64,000 bases of DNA from Pseudomonas nitroreducens (GTDB lineage: Bacteria; Pseudomonadota; Gammaproteobacteria; Pseudomonadales; Pseudomonadaceae): assembly GCF_014204515.1 (NCBI RefSeq), contig NZ_JACHLI010000001.1, positions 1-64,000 on the forward strand, in the 5' to 3' direction. The position numbers and the translations under genes were made by a program. The notes below the pieces were generated by a model. The model did no database searches and had not been told where the DNA came from. It was given only the letters and a program-made list of their open reading frames with translations. Positions 44,645-51,648 of this stretch are shown here, one piece after another; the stretch's first letter is position 1, and each line of letters begins with the position of its first letter.

Positions 44645-44718
44645 CTCTCGAAACAGGACTCGAACCTGCATCCTTCCGGGTTTGCAATCCGGCTGCTCCA
44701 CCAATTGAGCTACTCGAG
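44645..44718 (-). tRNA. tRNA-Cys(GCA), isolated copy
   Basis: Cloverleaf by eye: anticodon loop TTGCAAA, T-loop TTCGAGT. An A31-C39 mismatch closes the anticodon loop, as in the second tRNA-Cys at 51044. The bases after the discriminator read GCCA rather than CCA. Confidence 0.85.
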
Positions 44719-44780
44719 ATCTGTGACGAAAATCTTAGTGCCACATTGTCATGGTGTCAATAACCACATAAAGGAAATCT

Positions 44781-45611
44781 TCAACTTTTTCCGAACTCCC
44801 AACCTGGAACCTCGCCGTCACGCACATCAACCTTGCCCTCTGACGGCTTCCAGCCGCGTAGCAGCGTCGTCGACATCGCAGCGTTGAGCATTGTCAGGCG
44901 GGCCTGCTGATCCCCAGGCCATTCGACATCGGCCTCAGCTTTGACAGCCCCTGTGTCGATGGCAAAGACGTTTGCCAGCTGGCGCATCCCCGTCGTCTGG
45001 ATCGTGTGGCCAACGAAGATGCGGCCGATGCCCGGTACCGCCTGCTCGATGTCACGTTCGAGTCGTTTACGGCCCCAAAGTGCTTCAGCGACTACACGCT
45101 CATCTTGTTTGGCAACCGATGCCTTGAAGTCCTGCCAGGACATGCCGAGCGGCACCTCAGCATGGACGATACCAAAGGGGCCGCGAGGTGTGGCCACCTC
45201 CATGATCAACGGGAGCTTGCGTAGTTCGGTGATGATCTGACGGCGAGTTTCCGGCTCGACGTCTAGCCACCAGTGCATACCGTTGCCAGGGAAGCGCTGG
45301 ACGAGCATGTGCAGAAGGTCTTCAGGCGGATCAACGTCGTCCTTGTAAAGGTCAATCAGCATGTCCTCGTGATTGCCCCTGATCGAGTAAACCCATGGCT
45401 TCGCCAGGAAGTTGAGCACCCGATGTGAGCCACGCCCCCTGTCTACCAGATCACCGACCACGAACAGCCTGTCCACCGCCGGATTGAACTTAGCCGCCTT
45501 CAAGGCTTCGATCACCAGGTCGTAGGCGCCGTGAATGTCCCCCACGATGAGATCGCGGCCGGCCTGGTTTATCGGCACGTACATGATGGGGTCGCAGTAG
45601 AAGGTCGACAT
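44781..45611 (-). CDS. PPP-family (PrpA-like) metallophosphatase 2
   Basis: 276 residues, CGGAG before the ATG. Motifs DIHGAYD, VGDLVDRGRG, RGNHEDML, GIVHAEVP and FVGHTIQT, with AIDTGAV near the end, define the same phosphatase family as the gene at 3364. The two share layout (FNPAVDRLF, LAKPWVYSIRGNHE) but are well diverged. Substrate unknown. Confidence 0.88.
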   Translation of the reverse strand: MSTFYCDPIMYVPINQAGRDLIVGDIHGAYDLVIEALKAAKFNPAVDRLFVVGDLVDRGRGSHRVLNFLAKPWVYSIRGNHEDMLIDLYKDDVDPPEDLLHMLVQRFPGNGMHWWLDVEPETRRQIITELRKLPLIMEVATPRGPFGIVHAEVPLGMSWQDFKASVAKQDERVVAEALWGRKRLERDIEQAVPGIGRIFVGHTIQTTGMRQLANVFAIDTGAVKAEADVEWPGDQQARLTMLNAAMSTTLLRGWKPSEGKVDVRDGEVPGWEFGKS

Positions 45612-45742
45612 GATCGCTCCGGTATTTGCGTTTTCACCATCTTAAGTTAACCTGGTCTACTGCGTCACTTTTTCATTGGAATTGTTGGCGCCCATCTGCC
45701 GTCTGCGGCAAACCGAGACGGCGTAGCGATAAAGGAATCCCA

Positions 45743-46468
45743 GTGATCATCAGAAGCAAGAAGCGCGACTACTACGACGGCGCAGTTGGCTTCGGCATCG
45801 ACAAGGGTGTCGTGTACGAGCGCACCGAGGTGAGGATCGACGATCCTCTCTACGTGAAAATGCCGGCGGAGGACAAGATCAAGCGCAAGGTAGTGACTGA
45901 CGCTGTCGACAAGTGCATCGAGGCCACCAAGCGTATACGCCACCCTGGTTTCGATGAGATGGCCGTGGGCTTCTGCGGTAAGATCTACCTGGGCCTTATG
46001 CCAGGGCACCCCCACATCAGCATGGATTACCTGCGACCAAAGCCTCCGAAGAGCGATGGTCGTGCATACTGGGTTGAGAAGGACTTTGCGCCCAACGACC
46101 TCACCTCAAGGACGCCGGTACACTTCTACGACCCGAAGCAGTACACCTACACGGCTGAGCAGTGGCTGGCCGAAAACTCGAAGACCAGGGTGTTCGACAA
46201 CCTGGATACCTTCCTGGCGCTCGATGCACCGGTATGGGTTCTCTTCGGGCGGGATCTGTACATCAACCCCTGCCTGCAGACCTATGGGTTCCAGCGCATG
46301 ATGGACTCCATCACCGCGTTTCAGGAGGTCAGCATGTTCGTCTCGGGTGTTCTGGCCACCGCCAAGCAGCAACCGATCCCCCACACCCCTGACCGCCTGA
46401 TGGCAGCCGCCAAGGGATTCGACGAGCACAGCTTCAGGAAGGGCCCTTCGAAGCGCAAGTCGAGCTGA
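45743..46468 (+). CDS. Unknown phage/plasmid-type protein
   Basis: 241 residues starting at GTG with AAGGA 6 nt upstream. The N-terminus VIIRSKKRDYYDGAVGFGID and GVVYERTE recall a family of hypothetical proteins in large phages. The middle (GFCGKIYLGLMPGHPHISMD) is beta-rich. No catalytic motif recognised. Confidence 0.65.
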   Translation: MIIRSKKRDYYDGAVGFGIDKGVVYERTEVRIDDPLYVKMPAEDKIKRKVVTDAVDKCIEATKRIRHPGFDEMAVGFCGKIYLGLMPGHPHISMDYLRPKPPKSDGRAYWVEKDFAPNDLTSRTPVHFYDPKQYTYTAEQWLAENSKTRVFDNLDTFLALDAPVWVLFGRDLYINPCLQTYGFQRMMDSITAFQEVSMFVSGVLATAKQQPIPHTPDRLMAAAKGFDEHSFRKGPSKRKSS

Positions 46469-46999
46469 TTAGCTCTCCTGGGGCGCCTCCAAGGTGATCC
46501 TTGCGTTGCCCATCACTGGGAGCTTCAGGGCCGTCGAGTTGATGCAATATCGGCCGCCGGCTCTACCCTCCGGGGGAAACCACTCCCCCAGCCTGGCATC
46601 GCAGGCACTGCACCTCGCCCAGTGGCGCACAACCCCGCCTCTCTCTGCCGGATGAAGGTAGATCCTGGAACGCTTGATTGGCTCAAGAAAGCTTGGCCAC
46701 CCGGTTCCAGTGTCTGCCTTCGTCTTTGAGGAGAAAAGCGCAGTTCCGCAGCACCTGCACACATAGGTACCAGCTGTGAACACCTCGCAGAACTGCCCCT
46801 CGAAAGCCTTGTCTGACTGCCCGAGCCGGCACACTCTATACTCGTCTTCAGTCAACAGCTGGCGCCAGTCTTCCTCGCAGGTCACGCAAATGATCCTTGG
46901 GTAGCGTGGCATCTCCGATCCCATGTCTACGCCGGGAGGGGGATTTGATTTGCCTGTTTTCTGCGATGGCCTAAACCAGCCCAGTAACCTGTTCAGCAT
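46469..46999 (-). CDS. msrB: Methionine-R-sulfoxide reductase homologue
   Basis: 176 residues from ATG 46999 (start uncertain; TTG 47044 also possible). LTEDEYRVCRLGQSDKAFEG, the zinc pair CRCC, TGTGWPSFLEPI, the second pair CSAC with DARLGEWFP and the catalytic RYCINSTALKL follow MsrB order. The enzyme reduces methionine R-sulfoxide in proteins. The region between the zinc pairs is more diverged than in chromosomal MsrB and the N-terminal 35 residues are extra. Confidence 0.82.
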   Translation of the reverse strand: MLNRLLGWFRPSQKTGKSNPPPGVDMGSEMPRYPRIICVTCEEDWRQLLTEDEYRVCRLGQSDKAFEGQFCEVFTAGTYVCRCCGTALFSSKTKADTGTGWPSFLEPIKRSRIYLHPAERGGVVRHWARCSACDARLGEWFPPEGRAGGRYCINSTALKLPVMGNARITLEAPQES

Positions 47000-47046
47000 A
47001 AGTCTCGTCGTCCTGTAGGAACTGGCGCCATACAAGTGCAGCAATT

Positions 47047-47718
47047 TCAGGATAAAGGATCAAGTGCTTCATCGTCATCGAGGATGCCGAAATCCCTGAC
47101 AGCTACGATGTACTCCGGCTGCATTGACCAGAAGACACCCTGGACACACCTATCCAGGATGGGTACTTGAGGCGACCAATCAACGTCGCCGTGCCACTGC
47201 AGATCGAAGATAGTTGGCCACTTCTCCTCGACCCAGGATTGCTGCTCTGGAGGGAGCTTCTCCGGTATCGCACCAGGGAATCCAGCTTTAGCCAGGCGGT
47301 AGCACAGGGCACTCCACTCACGTTCGGAAGATGTGATAGGGCTGTTGTTGATGACCATGTGCCAGTCATCAAAGCAAGAAGCAAGGACGATGTGTGCGGG
47401 GAGTGAAAGCTCCAGGAGCACCTGGTTTGAGCTATCTGCCGGTGGGCGGCAGAAAAAGCTGTTGTACTGGAGCCAGCACCACCAGGGAGTATTCGCACCT
47501 TCTGGCCTTGCCAGACCTGAGCTTTCCATCTGGCTGATCATCCAGGGGTACACATGCCCAACATGCTCGTCAGCGAGATGAGCCGGAACAGTCGAATTTG
47601 AGGTGGTCGAAAGCGCCAGAAGTACGCGCTTGTCGACAGCCATCCACGCCGGCACTGTGCCGTCCTTGCGGATGAAGTGTCGAACCCCTGCCTGCCGCTG
47701 TACTGCAGTTACGTGCAT
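47047..47718 (-). CDS. DUF3841 protein
   Basis: 223 residues from ATG 47718 (GGGAGG site). HVYPWMISQMESSGL, WWCWLQYNS, VLLELSLPAHIVLASCFDDW and WHMVINNSPI match this family of unknown function; the C-terminal VFWSMQPEYIVAVRDF agrees as well. Lies just upstream of msrB on the same strand. Confidence 0.75.
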   Translation of the reverse strand: MHVTAVQRQAGVRHFIRKDGTVPAWMAVDKRVLLALSTTSNSTVPAHLADEHVGHVYPWMISQMESSGLARPEGANTPWWCWLQYNSFFCRPPADSSNQVLLELSLPAHIVLASCFDDWHMVINNSPITSSEREWSALCYRLAKAGFPGAIPEKLPPEQQSWVEEKWPTIFDLQWHGDVDWSPQVPILDRCVQGVFWSMQPEYIVAVRDFGILDDDEALDPLS

Positions 47719-47843
47719 CTTCTCCCTCCCCAAAATGGATCGATCAGGTTACTCAGATAAGGGGTGCCTGACAAGCTCAGAGGCTGTAGAATCGGGCCTT
47801 TCCGGCGCACAGCTGGCGCTATTATTTGCTCAAGGACTACCTC

Positions 47844-48380
47844 ATGAGCCACGACCTTTCGAAGCTGGCCTGCTGGGACATGGAAATGTGCTGTTGGGAA
47901 GGCAGGCCCATCGGCGAGATCATCTCCATCGGGATCGCAGAGCTGCATCTTCCCACTGGCAGAATCACCCGTGAGGCGAACTACATCGTCCGCCCGGACA
48001 GGGATAAGGTTAGCGAGTTCTGCACTGAGCTGACGGGCATCACGCAGCGCATGGTAGATCGCCAAGGGCGCTCCCTGGCTGACGTCCTGAAAACCATCGA
48101 GATGAAGTTCGGCGGAGCCGGCAAGGTGTACGTCGCCTGGGGTGATGACGCTGGATACCTGCAGCGACAGTGCGACTGGCGCGGTATCAAGTCGCCGGTC
48201 AAACAGAGTCTCGATGCGAGCCTCCTGTACCGCATCCGCCAGCGCATGACTGACGGAAAAAGCGTTGGTCTGCTCAGCGCCCTGACTAAGGCAGGTCTTG
48301 CCTTCGAGGGCCGTCAGCACAACTCCCTCAACGATGCGAAGAACCTGGCCCGCCTGATCACCAAGGAAAACCTCCTCTAG
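47844..48380 (+). CDS. DEDDh 3'-5' exonuclease
   Basis: 178 residues from ATG 47844 (AAGGA upstream). The four acidic residues are present: WDMEMC (Asp12, Glu14), AWGDDAGYL (third Asp) and HNSLNDAKNL (His and fourth Asp), spaced as in ERI-1/RNase T/proofreading exonucleases. Degrades DNA or RNA from the 3' end. Convergent with the tRNA array and may be involved in tRNA end trimming, but this is only position-based. Confidence 0.85.
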   Translation: MSHDLSKLACWDMEMCCWEGRPIGEIISIGIAELHLPTGRITREANYIVRPDRDKVSEFCTELTGITQRMVDRQGRSLADVLKTIEMKFGGAGKVYVAWGDDAGYLQRQCDWRGIKSPVKQSLDASLLYRIRQRMTDGKSVGLLSALTKAGLAFEGRQHNSLNDAKNLARLITKENLL

Positions 48381-48392
48381 CGATCTAGCGGC

Positions 48393-48430
48393 CAAAGAAA
48401 AAGCCGCCGGGCATTGCGCCAGGCGGCTTT
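48393..48430 (-). terminator. Rho-independent terminator of the tRNA array
   Basis: AAAGCCGCC (48400-48408) pairs with GGCGGCTTT (48422-48430); a minus-strand T-run (TTTTTCTTTGG) follows. It may also end the ex-onuclease transcript. Confidence 0.8.
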
Positions 48431-48455
48431 CGAGATCCGCACGATGCGGTCAAAT

Positions 48456-48531
48456 TGGAGCGGATAAGGAGGTTCGAACTCCTGGCCTGCGCCTTGGCAA
48501 GACGCCGCTCTACCAGCTGAGCTATATCCGC
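48456..48531 (-). tRNA. tRNA-Gly(GCC)
   Basis: Anticodon stem GCGTC/GGCGC with loop TTGCCAA; encoded CCA. Last gene of the array, one base from the 108-nt tRNA-like RNA. Confidence 0.9.
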
Positions 48532-48532
48532 G

Positions 48533-48640
48533 TGGTGGACGTTGCAGGAGTCCAACCTGCTACCCCTCCTTGCGCAATGGCTGAGCCTAGCGTGGTAGCG
48601 AACTACCAGGCCCGCAAGGAAGAGCTGCCTCAGCACGCCC
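48533..48640 (-). ncRNA. 108-nt tRNA-like RNA (no standard anticodon arm)
   Basis: Within the tRNA array. Acceptor GGGCGTG pairs with AACGTCC (six of seven), including G3:U70, and ends ACCA; T-arm GCAGG-TTGGACT-CCTGC. The inner 72 nt have no cloverleaf: TGGTAG-TTCG-CTACCA is a tetraloop hairpin; CCTTGCG (22-28) pairs with CGCAAGG (67-73), and GCTGAG (7-12) can pair with CTCAGC (56-61), which together would form a pseudoknot. Numbering is from its 5' end. Its CCA is one base from tRNA-Gly, so processing enzymes would release it with the tRNAs. Confidence 0.6.
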
Positions 48641-48661
48641 CTTGAAACTACACAGACAACT

Positions 48662-48737
48662 TGGTGGAGAATGCGGGGTTCGAACCCGCGACCTCCTGCA
48701 TGCCATGCAGGCGCTCTCCCAACTGAGCTAAGACCCC
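48662..48737 (-). tRNA. tRNA-Ala(GGC)
   Basis: Stem CCTGC/GCAGG, loop ATGGCAT, G3:U70 pair, encoded CCA. Confidence 0.92.
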
Positions 48738-48745
48738 GATGAAAC

Positions 48746-48821
48746 TGGTGGAGCAGGTGGGGCTCGAACCCACGACCTCAGGCATGCCATGCCTGCGCTC
48801 TTCTAACTGAGCTACAACCCC
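48746..48821 (-). tRNA. tRNA-Ala(GGC), second copy
   Basis: Stem CAGGC/GCCTG with loop ATGGCAT and a G3:U70 pair. Acceptor has a U6-U67 mismatch. Encoded CCA. Confidence 0.88.
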
Positions 48822-48836
48822 GGTACTTCATTGAAC

Positions 48837-48912
48837 TGGTGGAGAATGCGGGGCTCGAACCCGCGACCTCCTGCTTGCAAGGCAGGCGCTCTTCCAACTG
48901 AGCTAAGACCCC
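48837..48912 (-). tRNA. tRNA-Ala(TGC)
   Basis: Stem CCTGC/GCAGG, loop CTTGCAA, G3:U70 and CCA. Third alanine tRNA in a row. Confidence 0.92.
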
Positions 48913-48917
48913 AAAAC

Positions 48918-48992
48918 TGGTGCATGCGGAAAGATTCGAACTTTCGGCCCCTCGATTATCGGTCGAGTGCTCTACCGCTGAGCTACGCGTGC
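48918..48992 (-). tRNA. tRNA-Ile(GAT)
   Basis: Stem CTCGA/TCGAG, loop CCGATAA, encoded CCA; one acceptor mismatch (C4-A69). Confidence 0.88.
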
Positions 48993-49036
48993 ACAACCCT
49001 TTTCTACTCCGGCGGAAATCCAACGCCGGGTGAACC

Positions 49037-49112
49037 TGGTGCCGAATGAGGGACTCGAACCCATCGCCCTCGCCCTTACCAAGGGCGCGCTCTACCACTG
49101 AGCTAAAACGGC
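49037..49112 (-). tRNA. tRNA-Thr(GGT)
   Basis: Stem CGCCC/GGGCG, loop TTGGTAA. Two U-U mismatches in the lower acceptor stem. Encoded CCA. Confidence 0.87.
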
Positions 49113-49122
49113 AGTGAAACAT

Positions 49123-49380
49123 TGGTGGAGATGACGGGAGTTGAACCCGCGCAACTGCTACTCAAGACCTTTCAATCCCGAGCTCCAAGGAGCTTTAGAC
49201 TACGCTTCCCGTGCTTGTTTGGCCCCGCCAGGGTGGAGTGATTACCAGAACCCTTGAGGGGGCTCCCCTGGCCGCTATCGGTGCTTCTGAGACGTTCCGC
49301 TCCTCAAGATGAACAGTCGGGTTTTACCCCTCCGGCTTCTAGTTTATGCCGTGCTCGCGACCAACTGAGCATCCATCCCC
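49123..49380 (-). ncRNA. 258-nt tRNA-like RNA, tmRNA-like or interrupted tRNA-Ala
   Basis: Ends fold as a tRNA: acceptor GGGGATG pairs fully with CATCTCC, including G3:U70; D-arm TGCTC-loop-GAGCA with GG; T-arm GCGGG-TTCAACT-CCCGT; ACCA. The 3' end GCGGGTTCAACTCCCG is identical to the tmRNA 3' region I recall from E. coli. About 180 nt replace the anticodon arm, with hairpins such as GCCAGGG/CCCTGGC and AGCTC-CTTG-GAGCT. The D-arm is tRNA-like rather than the tmRNA form, and no ANDxNYALAA-like tag is found. Could be a divergent tmRNA or a tRNA holding an intron. Confidence 0.6.
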
Positions 49381-49385
49381 GTATG

Positions 49386-49461
49386 TGGTGGTAACGAAGG
49401 GCTTCGAACCCCTGACCTACCCCGTATGAAGGGGCCGCTCTACCAGCTGAGCTACGTTACC
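49386..49461 (-). tRNA. tRNA-Met(CAT)
   Basis: Loop TTCATAC on stem GCCCC/GGGGT; a normal G1-C72 pair marks it as an elongator type or an Ile(CAT) tRNA with modified C34. Encoded CCA. Confidence 0.85.
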
Positions 49462-49462
49462 T

Positions 49463-49538
49463 TGGCAGACCGCCCCGGATTCGAACCGAGCCTCTTCAGT
49501 TTTGGAGACCTAGAGGGTGCCAGACACGACCTGTTAAA
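49463..49538 (-). pseudogene. Degenerate tRNA-Trp(CCA)-like sequence
   Basis: The 3' half is good: CTCCAAA loop, T-arm CTCGG-TTCGAAT-CCGGG, acceptor strand GCGGTCT with G and CCA. The 5' half lacks the matching AGACCGC strand and any D-arm. The 5' end is set by length only. An intact tRNA-Trp lies at 50409. Probably a broken copy. Confidence 0.55.
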
Positions 49539-49560
49539 ACCTTCAATTTCCGCTTAAAAG

Positions 49561-49637
49561 TGGGTTGAGAGATGGGGATCGAACCCACGACAACCGGAGC
49601 CACAATCCGGTGCTCTGCCAACTGAGCTACTCTCAAC
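49561..49637 (-). tRNA. tRNA-His(GTG)
   Basis: Loop TTGTGGC on stem CCGGA/TCCGG, extra G-1 facing C73, encoded CCA. Confidence 0.92.
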
Positions 49638-49646
49638 ATCGAAACT

Positions 49647-49722
49647 TGGTAGATCCGGGCGGGCTCGAACCGCCGACCCTCTGCTTGTAAGGCAGATGCT
49701 CTTCCCACTGAGCTACAGATCT
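49647..49722 (-). tRNA. tRNA-Val(TAC)
   Basis: Stem TCTGC/GCAGA, loop CTTACAA, CCA. Confidence 0.92.
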
Positions 49723-49736
49723 ACAAACCTTGAAAA

Positions 49737-49811
49737 TGGCGGCCCTTGGTGGGATCGAACCACCTCGTGGCGGGGTCAAATCCCGCTGCCTTCCCACTTG
49801 GCTAAAGGGCT
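49737..49811 (-). tRNA. tRNA-Gln(TTG)
   Basis: Loop ATTTGAC on stem GCGGG/CCCGC, D-arm TAGCCAAGTGGGAAGGCA typical of Gln, weak first acceptor pair, CCA. Confidence 0.88.
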
Positions 49812-49854
49812 ACAACTCTTCTGCCTGCCTCTCTTCCGCAGGACTTCTTCTGTT

Positions 49855-49930
49855 TGGCGGCCCCGGTAGGACTCGAACCTACGCATGCCTGGATCAGAAC
49901 CAGGTGCCTTACCAGCTTGGCTACAGGGCT
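49855..49930 (-). tRNA. tRNA-Gln(CTG)
   Basis: Stem CCTGG/CCAGG, loop TTCTGAT, CCA. Confidence 0.92.
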
Positions 49931-49936
49931 ACTGTG

Positions 49937-50021
49937 TGGTGATGGAGGTAGGATTCGAACCTACGAACCTTCCGGAGCGGGGTTACAGTCCGCCGGCTTT
50001 GACCACTTGCACTACTCCATC
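49937..50021 (-). tRNA. tRNA-Tyr(GTA)
   Basis: Class II with long variable arm; loop CTGTAAC, A31-C39 mismatch, CCA. Confidence 0.9.
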
Positions 50022-50107
50022 ATGACTTTCTCGCCAGGGCCGATTCAGGCCACCTCCTGGCTCACTGATTTTTTTCTGCCGGCGGAGGCTTCGCCTCTCG
50101 CCAAATT

Positions 50108-50183
50108 TGGCTCCGATTCCTGGACTCGAACCAGGGACTCCCTAGTTAACAGCTAGGTACTCTACCAACTGAGCTAAACCGGA
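50108..50183 (-). tRNA. tRNA-Asn(GTT)
   Basis: Stem CCTAG/CTAGG, loop CTGTTAA, CCA. Second gene of a duplicated spacer-Lys-Asn unit. Confidence 0.92.
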
Positions 50184-50227
50184 ATTGACCTTCTCAAATC
50201 CCTGCAAAATCCTGCAGGCCTTGCATT

Positions 50228-50303
50228 TGGTGGGCCGCATTGGACTTGAACCAATGACCACCCGCTTAAGAGGCGGGTACTCTACCAACTGAGTTAGCAG
50301 CCC
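50228..50303 (-). tRNA. tRNA-Lys(CTT)
   Basis: Stem CCCGC/GCGGG, loop CTCTTAA, CCA. Its 3' half is nearly identical to that of tRNA-Lys(TTT) at 50737. Confidence 0.92.
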
Positions 50304-50380
50304 AAAATCATCCCCAGTGTATCGCCGTGGGGTGCGCCGCATACGAAGCGGGTCGGGTCTCAGCTCCCTGCAGGTTGCCC
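50304..50380 (-). repeat. 77-nt conserved spacer element, copy A
   Basis: Directly 5' of tRNA-Lys(CTT). About 87% identical to copy B. Hairpin CCGC-loop-GCGG (50337-50351) is kept in copy B by a compensatory pair change, and a CCCCA/TGGGG stem is unchanged in both. Reads as a structured RNA inside the tRNA transcript. Confidence 0.65.
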
Positions 50381-50408
50381 GTGGGCAATCCTGGTCTGCT
50401 GGTCTCTT

Positions 50409-50486
50409 TGGCGGGCCGGGGGAGGACTCGAACCCCCTACCTCAAGGATTTGGAATCCCGTATGCAGCCAGTTACACCTCCGACCC
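50409..50486 (-). tRNA. tRNA-Trp(CCA)
   Basis: Loop TTCCAAA on a short stem, acceptor GGGTCGG/CCGGCCC fully paired, encoded CCA. The D-arm is atypical. Confidence 0.85.
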
Positions 50487-50581
50487 GTGTTACTCAGCGA
50501 GCGGCCAGGAATTTTTACCCTACCAGTCTGCTGTCTTGCCCATCGAGTTGGCGTATTCCACCATCTCAATTACCCCTAAAT

Positions 50582-50657
50582 TGGCTCCGGGAACAGGGCT
50601 CGAACCTGTGACCCGCGCATTAACAGTGCGCTGCTCTTCCGACTGAGCTATCCCGGA
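50582..50657 (-). tRNA. tRNA-Asn(GTT), second copy
   Basis: Stem GCGCA/TGCGC, loop CTGTTAA, CCA. In the other duplicated spacer-Lys-Asn unit. Confidence 0.92.
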
Positions 50658-50736
50658 AAGGTACATCTACATCTCTGCGTAAGCGGCCCCTTCACGCGCC
50701 CTTCCGCTGGCTCCCCGTAACGGGAGCCCCCTGATT

Positions 50737-50812
50737 TGGTGGGCCGCATTGGATTCGAACCAATGACCAGATGGTTAAAAGCCACCTGCTCTGCCAGCTG
50801 AGCTAGCGACCC
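50737..50812 (-). tRNA. tRNA-Lys(TTT)
   Basis: Stem GGTGG/CCATC, loop CTTTTAA, CCA. Confidence 0.92.
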
Positions 50813-50889
50813 AAAATCGTCCCCAGTGTGTCGCCGTGGGGTGCGCAGCATACGGAGCTGGCCGGGTCTCGGCTCTTTGCAGGTTGGCC
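50813..50889 (-). repeat. 77-nt conserved spacer element, copy B
   Basis: Directly 5' of tRNA-Lys(TTT). Hairpin CAGC-loop-GCTG (50846-50860) replaces CCGC/GCGG of copy A, preserving pairing. Confidence 0.65.
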
Positions 50890-50962
50890 AGAAGGCGCCT
50901 GGGCTGCCGGTTATCTATCTTGCCCTCCGCCCGCTTGGGCCACTGGGAGGACATTGCATTTT

Positions 50963-51038
50963 TGGTGGAAAAGGACAGGTTTGAACTGCCGACCTCACCC
51001 TTATCAGGGGTGCGCTCTACCAACTGAGCTACTCTTCC
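50963..51038 (-). tRNA. tRNA-Ile(GAT), second copy
   Basis: Stem CACCC/GGGTG, loop CTGATAA, CCA. Confidence 0.9.
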
Positions 51039-51043
51039 AAAGT

Positions 51044-51118
51044 TGGAGCTGAAGACAAGATTCGAACTTGCATAAAGGTGGGTTGCAATCACCTGCCTAT
51101 CCGTTCAGCCACTTCAGC
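51044..51118 (-). tRNA. tRNA-Cys(GCA), second copy
   Basis: Loop TTGCAAC with A31-C39 mismatch, as in the isolated Cys gene. Encoded CCA. Confidence 0.85.
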
Positions 51119-51215
51119 ATCAAACTTTTCTCAAATTTTTGGCGCACTTATCCCGCAACTTGAATAACAGTTTTAAAACAACTTTTAAGACAACATCTTA
51201 AACTTCAAAAACAAC

Positions 51216-51293
51216 TGGTGCATCAGGGCAGATTTGAACTGCCGACCCTCGGGGTTTCACGCCGATGCTCTAACCAAACTGAGCTACCGATGC
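51216..51293 (-). tRNA. tRNA-Phe(GAA)
   Basis: Loop GTGAAAC with a C-C mismatch at its base, acceptor GCATCGG paired, CCA. Confidence 0.85.
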
Positions 51294-51331
51294 ATTTAAA
51301 ACATGAACTTAGAACTGCTAAGTTTCACTAT

Positions 51332-51408
51332 TGGTTGCGGGAGACGGATTCGAACCGCCGACCGCCGGATTATGAGTCCGACCATCTACCAACTGATTGT
51401 ATCCCGCC
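51332..51408 (-). tRNA. tRNA-Met(CAT) with G1-A72 mismatch, initiator-like
   Basis: Loop CTCATAA as in initiator tRNA, stem TCGGA/TCCGG. Positions 1 and 72 are G and A, so the acceptor end is unpaired, a mark of bacterial initiator tRNAs, which use C1-A72. Encoded CCA. Confidence 0.8.
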
Positions 51409-51415
51409 TAAAACC

Positions 51416-51502
51416 TGGTGGAGCCGGTAGGACTTGAACCTACAGTGGGCGTCGCCCGGCGGATTTACAGTCCGCTGACTTTACCAATTCGTCTACGTCT
51501 CC
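51416..51502 (-). tRNA. tRNA-Tyr(GTA), second copy, first gene of the array
   Basis: Class II, stem GCGGA/TCCGC, loop CTGTAAA, long variable arm, CCA. Confidence 0.9.
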
Positions 51503-51561
51503 AGGGTGCTTGGAACCTGCCTTGGGACGTTTGGCCACGTAGAACTTTATTCTGCGCAAAC

Positions 51562-51597
51562 AAAAACCCCGAGGCTTTGGAGGCCTCGGGGTTTATT
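51562..51597 (-). terminator. Strong terminator between the 31-codon ORF and the tRNA array
   Basis: CCCCGAGGC (51567-51575) / GCCTCGGGG (51583-51591); five T residues on the minus strand (51562-51566) and TTTATTT on the plus strand. Better placed for the minus strand. Confidence 0.8.
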
Positions 51598-51648
51598 TGC
51601 CCTTTTAGCCGGCCTCCGCTTCTCAGCGCAGACCGACGAAAATTCGGT

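Noticed and set aside
49123..49380. Ordinary group I intron in a tRNA
   Set aside because: The conserved P, Q, R, S core sequences could not be found by eye, so this is not claimed; it stays one option under the finding.
48831..51430. Many short ORFs inside the tRNA array
   Set aside because: They run through tRNA genes and repeat the same tRNA-derived peptides (such as GLEPT or RFELPT), so they are artefacts.
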